DNA of 64,000 bases, from the NCBI RefSeq assembly GCF_042434395.1, contig NZ_JBHLTP010000003.1, forward strand, positions 868,001 to 932,000, given 5' to 3'. Below the pieces are notes generated by a model. It searched no databases. It saw only the letters and a list, made by a program, of their open reading frames with translations, and was not told where the DNA came from. Position 1 is the first letter of the stretch; each line of letters begins with the position of its first letter. This stretch comes from Pontibacillus salicampi (GTDB lineage: Bacteria > Bacillota > Bacilli > Bacillales > BH030062). Both the position numbers and the translations under genes were made by a program. Below are positions 24,873 to 33,377 of this stretch, piece after piece.

Positions 24873-25379
24873 ATGAGTAAAAAACAACAAGTATCCCGTC
24901 GACAATTTCTAAACTACACACTTACAGGTGTAGGCGGATTCATGGCTGCAGGTATGCTCGCACCAATGGTCCGTATGGCTGTTGACCCAGTTCTGCAACC
25001 AAAGAAAGAGGGAGAGTTTATTAAAGTAGGAGATGTGAGTGAATACAGCACAACACCTACTAGAGTAAACTTTAAACTTGAACAGGAAGATGCTTGGTAC
25101 ACTTCTGAAGTTTCCAAAACTGCCTGGGTTTATAAGAATGACGAGGGTGACATTGTTGCTCTGTCACCAATCTGTAAACACTTGGGCTGTGTTGTAAACT
25201 GGGAAGGAGGAGAAGGGCACGAGAATCAATTCTATTGCCCTTGTCACGGTGGATTGTATGAGAAGAATGGTAACAACGTTCCAGGTACACCGCCACTAGC
25301 TCCTTTAGACACGTATAAGACAAAAATTAAAGATGGATCACTTTACTTAGGTGAAGCTGTTCCAAATACGGAGGTGTAG
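24873..25379 (+). CDS. qcrA: menaquinol:cytochrome c reductase Rieske iron-sulfur subunit
   Basis: The Rieske protein of the b6c-type complex, taking electrons from menaquinol. A twin-arginine-type anchor is seen (S-R-R-Q-F-L-N, residues 8-14, then a hydrophobic helix to about 36). The cluster ligands are C101-x-H103 and C122-x-x-H125; C106 and C124 form the usual stabilising disulfide. Length 168 residues. ATG 24873 follows AGAGGGGGG. Three bases separate it from qcrB. Confidence 0.96.
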   Translation: MSKKQQVSRRQFLNYTLTGVGGFMAAGMLAPMVRMAVDPVLQPKKEGEFIKVGDVSEYSTTPTRVNFKLEQEDAWYTSEVSKTAWVYKNDEGDIVALSPICKHLGCVVNWEGGEGHENQFYCPCHGGLYEKNGNNVPGTPPLAPLDTYKTKIKDGSLYLGEAVPNTEV

Positions 25380-25382
25380 TAC

Positions 25383-26057
25383 ATGCTTCAAAAGCTATAT
25401 GATTGGGTGGACGAGCGTGTTGATATTACACCTTTGTGGCGCGATATTGCTGATCACGAAGTTCCAGAACACGTAAACCCAGCCCACCACTTCTCAGCCT
25501 TTGTATATTGTTTCGGAGGTCTTACCTTCTTCATAACGGTTATACAGGTGCTGTCTGGTATGTTCCTAACTATGTATTACGTTCCAGACATAGAGAATGC
25601 TTGGAAATCGGTTTATTACTTACAAAAAGAAGTAGCATACGGACAAATTGTTCGTGGAATGCACCACTGGGGTGCAAGTCTCGTTATCGTAATGATATTT
25701 CTACATACATTACGGGTATTCTTCCAAGGTGCATATAAAAAACCTCGTGAGTTGAACTGGGTAGTTGGAGTACTAATTTTCTTTGTTATGCTTGGGCTTG
25801 GCTTCACAGGATATTTACTGCCTTGGGATAATAAAGCTTTCTTTGCGACCCAGGTTGGTTTAGAGATTGCCCAACAGACTCCATTTATTGGTTCTGAAGT
25901 GAAGACACTTCTGGCAGGGGATCCAGACATTGTAGGCGCACAAACGTTGACCCGTTTCTTCGCGATTCACGTCTTCTTCCTACCAGCAGCATTGTTCGCT
26001 CTGTTAGGTGCACACTTTGTTATGATCCGTAAACAAGGTATTTCTGGACCATTATAG
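25383..26057 (+). CDS. qcrB: menaquinol:cytochrome c reductase cytochrome b subunit
   Basis: The cytochrome b6-type core of 224 residues with four membrane helices. Haem-ligand histidines lie in R-G-M-H-H-W-G-A and F-L-H-T-L-R (helix B) and in F-F-A-I-H-V and G-A-H-F-V-M-I-R (helix D); the quinol-site region is in the first half. It ends R-K-Q-G-I-S-G-P-L, nearly universal in this family. It sits between qcrA and qcrC in one operon. Confidence 0.97.
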   Translation: MLQKLYDWVDERVDITPLWRDIADHEVPEHVNPAHHFSAFVYCFGGLTFFITVIQVLSGMFLTMYYVPDIENAWKSVYYLQKEVAYGQIVRGMHHWGASLVIVMIFLHTLRVFFQGAYKKPRELNWVVGVLIFFVMLGLGFTGYLLPWDNKAFFATQVGLEIAQQTPFIGSEVKTLLAGDPDIVGAQTLTRFFAIHVFFLPAALFALLGAHFVMIRKQGISGPL

Positions 26058-26112
26058 AATCATACGACTATCGAGCGAATTGAAGAGCTAATGATGTAAA
26101 GGAGGGAACGCT

Positions 26113-27255
26113 GTGCATAGGGGAAAGGGTATGAAGTTTGTCGGTGACTCACGTGTACCGGCAGAAAAGAAACCTAATATACCGAAAGACTATTCTGAGT
26201 ATCCTGGAAGAACGGAAGCGTTCTGGCCAAACTTTCTATTAAAAGAATGGTTAGTAGGTGCTGTATTCCTAATTGGTTTTCTAACATTGACAGTAGTGGC
26301 TCCATCGCCACTAGAGAATGTAGCAGATCCAACTGATGCTAGCTACATTCCATTACCAGACTGGTATTTCTTATTCCTTTACCAGTTCTTAAAATATGAA
26401 TTTGCCAGTGGACCATATATTGTTCTCGGTGCGTTTGTTATTCCAGGTTTAGCATTTGGTGCTCTATTGCTGGCTCCATTTTTGGATGTAGGTCCTGGAC
26501 GCAGACCGTTTCAACGCCCATTAGCCAATGCATTCATGTTAATTGGTCTAGCGGCAACTGTGTTCCTGACTTGGGAAGCAGGAGATCACGTAAATTGGGA
26601 ACAACGTTCTAAGCAAAATCAGATTACAGAACAAGTTGAGATTAATACATCTGATCCTGGCTATGCCATTTTCAAACAAAACTGTGCATCCTGTCACGGA
26701 GCAGAGTTAGGTGGTGGTGCAGGCCCTGCACTAACCAATACGGAATTGTCTGTTGATGAAATTAAAGAAATTACAGTTAATGGACAAGGTAATATGCCTG
26801 CTGTCATGAAAGGACAGCCTGAAGAGGACGTCCAAACACTAGCTGAATTTGTTAAGAATCCAGCAGGTGGTGGAGAAGGCGGCTCTTCAGAAGGAGGAGA
26901 ATCAGGTTCTGAGGGCGGTTCTGAAGGTGGATCTGAAGGAGAATCAGGTGGTGATTCAGAAGGTTCCGACAGTTCTCAAGGAGAAGGGTCTGAAGGCTCT
27001 GAAACAGCTGCAATTAACACAGATGCTCCTGGCTATGCCATTTTCAAGCAGAACTGTGCATCCTGTCACGGAGCTGAACTTGGAGGCGGAGCTGGTCCTA
27101 ACTTAAAGAATTCTGATTTATCAGCTGATGAAATAGCCAAGATTGCGAAAAACGGACAAGGAAGCATGCCTGCCGTTATGCAAGGTCAACCAGAGGAAGA
27201 TGTTAAGAAGCTTGCTGATTTTGTGAACAATCCTACTGGTGGTAGCGAAGGATAA
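26113..27255 (+). CDS. qcrC: menaquinol:cytochrome c reductase subunit IV-cytochrome c fusion with two haem c domains
   Basis: Residues 1-160 match Bacillus QcrC: M-H-R-G-K-G-M-K-F-V start, P-L-P-D-W-Y-F-L-F quinol-site motif near 81, and three membrane helices. The usual protein then has one cytochrome c domain, about 255 residues in total. Here there are 380 residues and two such domains: C191-A-S-C194-H195 with likely Met ligand 228, and C315-A-S-C318-H319 with Met 352. They are joined by a Gly/Ser/Glu-rich linker (about 253-298). The two copies are highly similar at the DNA level, offset by 372 bases, so the duplication seems recent or homogenised. GTG 26113 follows AAAGGAGGG. Confidence 0.95.
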   Translation: MHRGKGMKFVGDSRVPAEKKPNIPKDYSEYPGRTEAFWPNFLLKEWLVGAVFLIGFLTLTVVAPSPLENVADPTDASYIPLPDWYFLFLYQFLKYEFASGPYIVLGAFVIPGLAFGALLLAPFLDVGPGRRPFQRPLANAFMLIGLAATVFLTWEAGDHVNWEQRSKQNQITEQVEINTSDPGYAIFKQNCASCHGAELGGGAGPALTNTELSVDEIKEITVNGQGNMPAVMKGQPEEDVQTLAEFVKNPAGGGEGGSSEGGESGSEGGSEGGSEGESGGDSEGSDSSQGEGSEGSETAAINTDAPGYAIFKQNCASCHGAELGGGAGPNLKNSDLSADEIAKIAKNGQGSMPAVMQGQPEEDVKKLADFVNNPTGGSEG

Positions 27256-27268
27256 TAAAAAAACTGCT

Positions 27269-27306
27269 AAGAAGCTGGCTCCATTTTGGACCAGCTTCTT
27301 TTTTCT
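27269..27306 (+). terminator. Rho-independent terminator after qcrC
   Basis: AAGAAGCTGG (27269-27278) pairs with CCAGCTTCTT (27291-27300), followed by a T run. Confidence 0.92.
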
Positions 27307-27344
27307 CATGAATATCTACTGGATAAGGAAGAAGAGGGATAGCA

Positions 27345-27938
27345 ATGCATTTATACACCTACATTCTAAAGAACAGATCGTTTCTCACTCTATTACTAAT
27401 TATTAATACAATAGGGACGATATATGGCTATTGGTGGTATAAATATCAGTTAGCTGAAACACCGCTCATTTTCATTCCCTTCGTCCCGGATAGTCCTACA
27501 GCAAGTCTTTTCTTTTGTATTGTTATTGCTTTCTTTTTATTTAAGAGAAATATTCCTTACGTAGAAGCCTTAGCAATCGTAACATTATGGAAATATGGGG
27601 TATGGGCTGTATTGATGAATATACTGCTGTTTGTGGAAACGGGCTACCTACCATGGACAGGATATATGCTGATTGTGTCGCATGGCGCAATGGCGATCCA
27701 GGGATTATTGTACGCTCCTTTTTATAAAATAAAAATAAGGCATCTTGTTGTAGCTGGGATTTGGACTTTCCATAATGATGTTATTGATTATGTATTCGAA
27801 ATGATGCCAACCTATGGTCCTCTAAACATGTATATGAATGAAATAGGCTATGGGACCTTTTGGCTTACTGTGATGTCGTTAATATTAGCCTATTTTCTTA
27901 CAGTGAAGCATCGTCTAGTCAAGTCCTATGAATTATAA
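27345..27938 (+). CDS. ypjA: YpjA family membrane protein (DUF1405)
   Basis: A 197-residue integral membrane protein with about six hydrophobic helices (13-30, 44-62, 70-95, 103-122, 130-150, 170-190). The family is defined by motifs such as T-I-G-T-I-Y-G-Y-x-W-Y near 23, V-P-D-S-P near 47 and W-T-F-H-N-D-V-I-D-Y near 143. It matches YpjA in position after qcrC. Function unknown. Confidence 0.85.
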   Translation: MHLYTYILKNRSFLTLLLIINTIGTIYGYWWYKYQLAETPLIFIPFVPDSPTASLFFCIVIAFFLFKRNIPYVEALAIVTLWKYGVWAVLMNILLFVETGYLPWTGYMLIVSHGAMAIQGLLYAPFYKIKIRHLVVAGIWTFHNDVIDYVFEMMPTYGPLNMYMNEIGYGTFWLTVMSLILAYFLTVKHRLVKSYEL

Positions 27939-27966
27939 TTGCTTGTACTATTTTATTGTTCTCCAT

Positions 27967-27974
27967 CATACATT
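27967..27974 (+). promoter_or_regulatory. sigma-E-like -10 box upstream of ypjB
   Basis: CATACATT matches the sigma-E -10 consensus and lies about 35 bases before the ypjB start; the -35 region (TACTATT) is a weak match. Confidence 0.3.
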
Positions 27975-28007
27975 GTAAGCACAAGGTTTGTGTGAGAGGG
28001 GAACGAT

Positions 28008-28805
28008 ATGAAATACATGATGAGACGAAATCAAAAGCCGTTGCTCTTATTGATTATGTCTATTTGTTTGTTAGGACCAATTGGATATGTGTTTGCTAAT
28101 CCGTCTAGTCAGTCGGACCTTGCAACCATTCAAAAACATGCATATACGTTTTTGCGCTACGTGGAGGAAGGAAGACTAGATGCAGCAGAGGCGTCTCTTT
28201 CTCATGTAGAAAACATTGCAGAAGTAACCGAAATAGCCACTCAGGCAGGACCTTATTCCTTAGATCAGCTAATAAGAGAGGCTCGTTTTACTTTGATGGA
28301 TAAGAGCGCTAGTGAAGAAGAAGTATTTCACCGTGCTATAACCGTTGTCCTTTATGTTGATGCTTTGGATAAGGACGAGGAACAGTTATGGGAAGTATGG
28401 AAGGAGGAGCTGGAACATTATATAGGTAGTGCGACAGCTTCAAAGTCTGGTGTGACAAACGAGTCCCTTCGATATGTATATCAGCTTTATGAACGCATAT
28501 TGCCAGCTATGTTTATCTCTTTGGACCGTGATGTGGCGAATGAAGTAGTAGCTCAACAACACTCCATTCTAAATGCTATTGCAGAAACACCTTCAGAAGA
28601 AAGGTCGCTTCTCTTAGGGACGTATCAAGAAAGGCTCGCTTCCATTGAAGCAGAAGAAGGACAATTATTTACGGATGCAGCTGACTTTCTTTGGATTATT
28701 TGGACAATTGGAGGAGTAATCTTTCTTACATTATTATATGTGGGTTGGAGAAAATATAAAGGTGAAAAGCAAATTGCTGCAAAAACAAGAGAGCATGATA
28801 GTTGA
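28008..28805 (+). CDS. ypjB: sporulation protein YpjB
   Basis: A 265-residue protein with an N-terminal signal sequence (hydrophobic residues about 11-29, ending in V-F-A-N), a largely helical extracytoplasmic domain, and a single C-terminal membrane helix (about 228-245) followed by a basic tail. This layout and its position after ypjA match YpjB, a protein of sporulating Bacillus whose precise role is unknown. ATG follows GAGAGGGG. Confidence 0.85.
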   Translation: MKYMMRRNQKPLLLLIMSICLLGPIGYVFANPSSQSDLATIQKHAYTFLRYVEEGRLDAAEASLSHVENIAEVTEIATQAGPYSLDQLIREARFTLMDKSASEEEVFHRAITVVLYVDALDKDEEQLWEVWKEELEHYIGSATASKSGVTNESLRYVYQLYERILPAMFISLDRDVANEVVAQQHSILNAIAETPSEERSLLLGTYQERLASIEAEEGQLFTDAADFLWIIWTIGGVIFLTLLYVGWRKYKGEKQIAAKTREHDS

Positions 28806-28878
28806 CGAAATCACTTTTTTTGACTAAAATTGACCTTATAGAATACAAAGTTTAAATCACATTTGGAGGAATGAACAC

Positions 28879-29565
28879 ATGACAGGCCTTGGTGGGTATC
28901 TCATTTACTTAGCCTTCATTATTTTAATCCCAATATGGGCGCAATACAAAGTGAAGAGTACGTATAAGAAATATTCCAAAGTATATAATCACTCCCATAT
29001 GACGGGAGCACAAGTAGCAAGAAAGATTTTAGATGACAATGGGTTGCAGCATGTGAATGTAGAAGAGGTAAGAGGCAAGCTTTCCGATCACTATGACCCA
29101 CGTAAGAAAGTAGTTCGACTTTCCACTGGGAACTATCATGAGCCTTCCGCAGCAGCACAGGCTGTAGCAGCTCACGAAGTAGGACACGCAATTCAGGATG
29201 CTGAAGAATATGCCTTTCTAAAATTCCGTTCTACATTAGTACCCGTAGCTAGTTTAGGCTCTAACATGTCTATCTTTATCATCATTGCAGGTATTCTTTT
29301 TTCATCCGCTAACCTATTGCTTCTTGGTATAGTATTTATGGCGTTTGCTGTATTGTTTCAATTTGTTACTCTTCCAGTGGAGTTCGATGCGTCGAATCGA
29401 GCTATGAATCAGCTTGTATCCTCTGGTATTATAAACAACAATGAGGAACGTCAAACGAAAAAAGTCTTAAACGCAGCTGCCCTGACTTACGTTGCCGCAG
29501 CATTAGTAGCACTACTAGAACTACTACGCTTTGTACTAATCTTCGTTGGAATGAATGAGGATTAA
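28879..29565 (+). CDS. zinc metallopeptidase, YugP family
   Basis: A 228-residue membrane-anchored neutral zinc peptidase of the type called Zn_peptidase_2. The zinc-binding motif H-E-V-G-H is near residues 98-102, with a first membrane helix at about 5-20 and three more in the C-terminal half (about 125-142, 145-165, 198-220). The further ligand Asp/Glu is likely in P-V-E-F-D-A-S near 170. ATG follows TTGGAGGA. In B. subtilis yugP lies elsewhere, so this is a local rearrangement. Substrate unknown. Confidence 0.87.
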   Translation: MTGLGGYLIYLAFIILIPIWAQYKVKSTYKKYSKVYNHSHMTGAQVARKILDDNGLQHVNVEEVRGKLSDHYDPRKKVVRLSTGNYHEPSAAAQAVAAHEVGHAIQDAEEYAFLKFRSTLVPVASLGSNMSIFIIIAGILFSSANLLLLGIVFMAFAVLFQFVTLPVEFDASNRAMNQLVSSGIINNNEERQTKKVLNAAALTYVAAALVALLELLRFVLIFVGMNED

Positions 29566-29591
29566 GCAATTTAAATAATTCATCAACTGGA

Positions 29592-29621
29592 AGAGCTCAG
29601 TAACAATACTGGGCTCTTTTT
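29592..29621 (+). terminator. Rho-independent terminator after the zinc peptidase gene
   Basis: AGAGCTCAGT (29592-29601) pairs with ACTGGGCTCT (29608-29617), followed by TTTT. Confidence 0.87.
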
Positions 29622-29722
29622 ATTCATTCCTTTAGGAAGTTGGAGGTAAGTACTGAAAAAGAAAGGAAGAGATATAATCCAGGGTAGGAGTTAGGGAAAC
29701 GGAGAATGAAGGAGGTACATTG

Positions 29723-29950
29723 ATGATATGGGTATTGACACTGAATTTACTGGCAATCCTTTGTATAGCCAGTAAAGAAAATAAAAGCGTTTATACAGGG
29801 GTATCATTTTTTATCTTTTTTGGATCTCTCTACTTGTATCAATTAATAAACAAAGATCCTTATTTTCCTAATCTACTTATCGCTATACTCGGTTTTGTTG
29901 TGTACCTGACTAATCTGTTTCGTAAATATAGCTGGAATAATAGTTCGTAA
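29723..29950 (+). CDS. small hypothetical membrane protein
   Basis: A 75-residue protein that is almost entirely three hydrophobic helices (about 2-17, 24-41, 47-65) with a short polar C-terminus. I do not recognise it. ATG 29723 is chosen over the TTG three bases earlier because AAGGAGGT lies six bases before it. It converges with a minus-strand lipoprotein gene, sharing a bidirectional terminator. Confidence 0.65.
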   Translation: MIWVLTLNLLAILCIASKENKSVYTGVSFFIFFGSLYLYQLINKDPYFPNLLIAILGFVVYLTNLFRKYSWNNSS

Positions 29951-29952
29951 AA

Positions 29953-29990
29953 AAAGATACAAATCCATGACAGGGATTTGTATCTTTCAT
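29953..29990. terminator. bidirectional terminator
   Basis: AAAGATACAAATCC (29953-29966) pairs perfectly with GGATTTGTATCTTT (29974-29987), with A residues on the left and T on the right; it serves the converging genes on both sides. Confidence 0.88.
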
Positions 29991-30015
29991 ATTGTTCAGG
30001 AATAGTAACTGCCAA

Positions 30016-30615
30016 TTAGGAAAGTTCTTTGGCAAAATCAGGAGCAACAAGCTCTGTTCCGTCATACAATTGGGTCATCTTATCAGAGAAGGCGCTGAAT
30101 TTTTCATCAGCAGCGCTGAAATCAGCTTCCATCGGAGCGTCAAGAGCTGATTTTGCTTCTTCGAAATAGGACTTTAAATCACTTACTGCATTATTAAACG
30201 TTTCTTTTTGATCGTCAGGAAGGTCACTGGCTGGTTCTAGGGAATCCAGGTTCGAAATGGCTTCATCTGCTGCAGTTTGAGCCCCTTTCGCGCCTTCTTC
30301 AATCGTTGTTTTTAATTCCTCTTTTTCTTCCCCTTCTGTCTCAGAAAGCTTTGCGATATTTCCTTGGACTGCAACGATTTTAGCGTTTTGGGAACGTACG
30401 GCTTCAATAAGGGACAACTGACTGTCCATTAATGCGGATTGTGCGGAATCGCCCTCTTCTGAACTTGATTCTTCAGTGCTGTTATTTTCTTCGGTTTCCG
30501 TATTTTCTTCCGTTTGATTCTCTTCTTCCTGGCTGTCTCCGCCTTCTTCCCCGTTAGCGCAGCCTGCTGCAACTAAAACGGTTGCAAGACCAAGCATAAG
30601 CAGTAGCTTTTTCAT
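30016..30615 (-). CDS. acidic helical lipoprotein of unknown function
   Basis: A 199-residue lipoprotein: M-K-K-L-L-L start, hydrophobic core and lipobox V-A-A-G-C near residue 18. A stretch of about 45 residues very rich in Glu, Asn, Ser and Thr follows, then a helical domain with heptad-like spacing (about 70-190). The overall plan resembles cell-wall-associated coiled-coil lipoproteins such as YkyA, but I cannot assign a family. The start at 30615 follows AAAAGGGG; the frame is open further upstream without a ribosome-binding site. It lies downstream of ypjC on the same strand. Confidence 0.8.
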   Translation of the reverse strand: MKKLLLMLGLATVLVAAGCANGEEGGDSQEEENQTEENTETEENNSTEESSSEEGDSAQSALMDSQLSLIEAVRSQNAKIVAVQGNIAKLSETEGEEKEELKTTIEEGAKGAQTAADEAISNLDSLEPASDLPDDQKETFNNAVSDLKSYFEEAKSALDAPMEADFSAADEKFSAFSDKMTQLYDGTELVAPDFAKELS

Positions 30616-30745
30616 TATAAGACCCCTTTTCCTATGTAATAGATGGGAAATTTTTTGAAATATCCCACTTAAGTGAAAATACAACAAATTCCATAAGCTG
30701 TCAACGATTTCGACTAAATATATCCAAACTTTAGTGTCAGTTGCT

Positions 30746-31612
30746 TTATCTTTCTATAGGATTTTTATTTTCATCTAATGTAAAGCCTTCTCCTAGTACA
30801 TCATGTACAGAAGTAACGGCAACAAAAGCGTGTGGATCAATAGAGTTGATGATATTCTTCATCCGTATTATCTCATTTCTACCAACTACACAGTATAAGA
30901 CGTCTCTTCGTTCCCCTGTAAAACTCCCTTTCCCCGCTAGAACCGTAACACCACGATCCATTTCTTTCATAATTTTGGCGGAAATAGCTTGACTTTCTCC
31001 AGAAATAATCATGGCTCCTCGAGCGGCATAAGCACCTTCTTGTATAAAGTCAATAACTCTAGCGCCTACAAATACAGCCACAAGCGTGTACATTCCTTCA
31101 ATGTGGTCTAAGTAGATTAACACAGCGGCAGTGATAACTGCTGCGTCAAAGAGAAACATGGTTCTCCCCATACTAACACCGAAATATTTGTTAACTAATC
31201 TTGCGATAATGTCGACCCCGCCAGTAGTTCCTCCGCTTCGGAAGATGATACCAAGGCCCAATCCAATAAACACACCGGCAAATAAAGCAGCCAATGTTAA
31301 ATCATTTTTTAAGTTAATATCTATCATATATACTTGGAATAGCCATAGAAAGAAAGAAACTGCCACAGTTCCGATTATGGAATAGATAAGCGTCGTTCTT
31401 CCAAGAAGTCTCCATCCAAGAATAAATACTGGGATATTGAGCACAAGATTCATGATAGAAATGTTTAAGCCAAATTGATCAAGGATAAGGATGATACCAG
31501 TAAATCCACCTTCTGCTAGGTTGTTTTGAATGTTGAAATGGACAATCCCAAAGCCAAATATAGCGGAACCGAGCAGGATGAACAAAATATTTTTTATTTT
31601 AATTCCAAACAT
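30746..31612 (-). CDS. ypjC: YitT family membrane protein (YpjC)
   Basis: A 288-residue protein with five or six N-terminal membrane helices (residues about 8-165) and a C-terminal cytoplasmic DUF2179 domain (about 200-285) containing R-R-D-V-L-Y-C-V-V and D-P-H-A-F-V-A-V. The N-terminal half has the family's A-x-G-G-F-T-G and G-G-T-T-G-G-V-D-I-I-A segments. The position between ypjB and ypjD fits YpjC, though it is on the opposite strand from its neighbours, also divergently transcribed from ypjD. ATG follows AAGGAGGA. Function unknown. Confidence 0.85.
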   Translation of the reverse strand: MFGIKIKNILFILLGSAIFGFGIVHFNIQNNLAEGGFTGIILILDQFGLNISIMNLVLNIPVFILGWRLLGRTTLIYSIIGTVAVSFFLWLFQVYMIDINLKNDLTLAALFAGVFIGLGLGIIFRSGGTTGGVDIIARLVNKYFGVSMGRTMFLFDAAVITAAVLIYLDHIEGMYTLVAVFVGARVIDFIQEGAYAARGAMIISGESQAISAKIMKEMDRGVTVLAGKGSFTGERRDVLYCVVGRNEIIRMKNIINSIDPHAFVAVTSVHDVLGEGFTLDENKNPIER

Positions 31613-31651
31613 GATAAGGTCCTCCTTTCTACAAAGGTCTGTACCTCATAT

Positions 31652-31681
31652 ATTATAGACAATTGCCCTGAGAGGGAGCAA
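31652..31681 (-). promoter_or_regulatory. promoter of ypjC
   Basis: On the minus strand TTGCTC (31681-31676), an 18-base spacer and TATAAT (31657-31652), about 40 bases before ypjC. Confidence 0.4.
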
Positions 31682-31705
31682 ACAATACTTTATGCACCAA
31701 AAAAT

Positions 31706-31734
31706 TTGTCAAATGAGCTGCAATTAGCTAACAT
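31706..31734 (+). promoter_or_regulatory. promoter of the ypjD-dapB-mgsA-bshA operon
   Basis: TTGTCA at 31706-31711, a 17-base spacer and TAACAT at 31729-31734. It probably drives the long, tightly packed run to panD. Confidence 0.45.
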
Positions 31735-31797
31735 GAAGAGAGATTATATGATAATTGCATAAATGGTACTGTATAGAGAAAGAGAGGTTACATCCCC

Positions 31798-32145
31798 GTG
31801 GAAAATCAGAGTATAACTACAAGACAAATGCAACAGCGTGTAGATGCTTATATATCACAATTTAAAGAAGGGTATTTCTCCCCCTTAAGCATGCTAGCTA
31901 GAATGACAGAGGAAGTGGGGGAGCTTGCAAGAGAAGTGAACCATTACTATGGAGAAAAGCCAAAGAAGTCTTCAGAACAGGAAAAAGCATTGGAAGAAGA
32001 ATTTGGTGATGTATTATTCGTAATGATGTGTTTTGCGAATTCGTTAAATATTGAGGTAGATGAATCCTTCCAGATGGTAATGGATAAATTCGAATCAAGA
32101 GACAAAGATCGTTGGACAAGAAAAGAGGAGGATTCTCATGAGTAA
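31798..32145 (+). CDS. ypjD: MazG-type nucleotide pyrophosphohydrolase
   Basis: A 115-residue all-helical NTP pyrophosphohydrolase with the MazG signature E-E-V-G-E-L-A-R-E near residue 40 and E-E-x-F-G-D-V-L-F near 70; these acidic residues bind Mg2+. It probably cleaves non-canonical or excess nucleoside triphosphates. GTG 31798 follows AGAGAGGTT. Its end overlaps dapB by eight bases, as in the B. subtilis operon. Confidence 0.9.
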   Translation: MENQSITTRQMQQRVDAYISQFKEGYFSPLSMLARMTEEVGELAREVNHYYGEKPKKSSEQEKALEEEFGDVLFVMMCFANSLNIEVDESFQMVMDKFESRDKDRWTRKEEDSHE

Positions 32146-32938
32146 TACAAAGATTATCGTTGCAGGACCAAGAGGGAAAATGGGAAAAGAAGCATTACAT
32201 ATGATTCATCAAGAACCGAGTTTTGAATTAGCTGCCTGTGTGGACCGTAAAAACGGAGGCACATCTGTAAAGGATATAGAAGAGCTGCCAGAAATAGACG
32301 CTCCAATCTATGAAGATGTGGAAACTTGCTTTCAAGAGGTAGAGGCACAGGTGCTCATTGATTTAACGACGCCTGAATTTGGCTATAAGCATACAAAGCT
32401 TGCCCTACAGTATGGTCTGCGTCCGGTGGTAGGCACAACAGGATTTACGACCGAGCAGTTATCAGAGCTTGAAGCAATGGCAGAAGAGAAACAGCTTGGT
32501 GTTATTATTGCTCCTAATTTCGCAATTGGTGCTGTATTGATGATGCAATTTGCCAAATGGGCCGCCAAATACTTCCCAGATGTGGAAATAATCGAGAAGC
32601 ACCATGATCAGAAGTTAGATGCCCCAAGTGGTACAGCTGTCAAAACAGCTCAATTAATTGAAGAAGTGAGAGAACCTAAACAACAAGGACACCCGGAGGA
32701 AACAGAAGCGTTAACTGGTGCCAGAGGTGCCGACATGGATGGGATGAGAATCCACAGCATGCGATTACCAGGATTAGTAGCCCATCAGGAGGTTGTATTC
32801 GGCTCAACTGGAGAGACACTCACCATTAAGCATGATTCCATCAATAGAGAGTCATTTATGACAGGTGTGAAGCTTTCCGTAGAAAAAATTCTAACGTTAG
32901 ATGTGCTCGTGTATGGATTAGAAAATCTTTTAGAATAA
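32138..32938 (+). CDS. dapB: 4-hydroxy-tetrahydrodipicolinate reductase
   Basis: It reduces tetrahydrodipicolinate precursor for lysine, diaminopimelate and, in spores, dipicolinate. The nucleotide site G-P-R-G-K-M-G lies at residues 10-16; the catalytic His-His and Lys are in E-K-H-H-D-Q-K-L-D-A-P-S-G-T-A near 155. Length 266 residues. ATG follows AGAGGAGG. Confidence 0.97.
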   Translation: MSNTKIIVAGPRGKMGKEALHMIHQEPSFELAACVDRKNGGTSVKDIEELPEIDAPIYEDVETCFQEVEAQVLIDLTTPEFGYKHTKLALQYGLRPVVGTTGFTTEQLSELEAMAEEKQLGVIIAPNFAIGAVLMMQFAKWAAKYFPDVEIIEKHHDQKLDAPSGTAVKTAQLIEEVREPKQQGHPEETEALTGARGADMDGMRIHSMRLPGLVAHQEVVFGSTGETLTIKHDSINRESFMTGVKLSVEKILTLDVLVYGLENLLE

Positions 32939-32951
32939 GAGGGGATCCACT

Positions 32952-33377
32952 ATGAATATAGCGATGATTGCACATGATAAAAAGAAAGAGGATATGGTTC
33001 AATTTGCTACTGCCTACAAAAGCGTGTTAGAGCACCATACCCTATTTGCTACTGGTACAACGGGCACAAGGATACAGGATGCTACAGGCATTTCGGTACA
33101 TCGCTTTCAATCAGGACCATTAGGAGGAGACCAGCAGATAGGAGCGTATATCGCGGAAAATAGAATTGATGTCGTCTTATTCTTGCGTGATCCTTTGACC
33201 GCACAGCCTCACGAACCAGACATAAGTGCTTTGCTTCGTTTATGCGATGTGTATCAAATCCCGCTGGCAACCAATTTAGCTGGAGCTGAAATCCTCATTC
33301 ATGCTATTGAACGTGGAGATTTGCATTGGAGAGAATTAGTACAAGAGAACAAACAGCAAGGAGAACAGAATGAATAA
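32952..33377 (+). CDS. mgsA: methylglyoxal synthase
   Basis: It converts dihydroxyacetone phosphate to methylglyoxal, a bypass of lower glycolysis. At 141 residues it holds the phosphate-binding A-T-G-T-T-G-T-R-I near 36-44, the catalytic Asp in G-P-L-G-G-D-Q-Q near 61-68, and F-L-R-D-P-L-T-A-Q-P-H. It overlaps bshA by eight bases. In B. subtilis bshB1 lies between these two genes; here it does not. Confidence 0.96.
   Translation: MNIAMIAHDKKKEDMVQFATAYKSVLEHHTLFATGTTGTRIQDATGISVHRFQSGPLGGDQQIGAYIAENRIDVVLFLRDPLTAQPHEPDISALLRLCDVYQIPLATNLAGAEILIHAIERGDLHWRELVQENKQQGEQNE

Noticed and set aside
26849..27106. 85-codon alternative frame inside qcrC
   Set aside because: It arises from the repetitive linker sequence in another frame.
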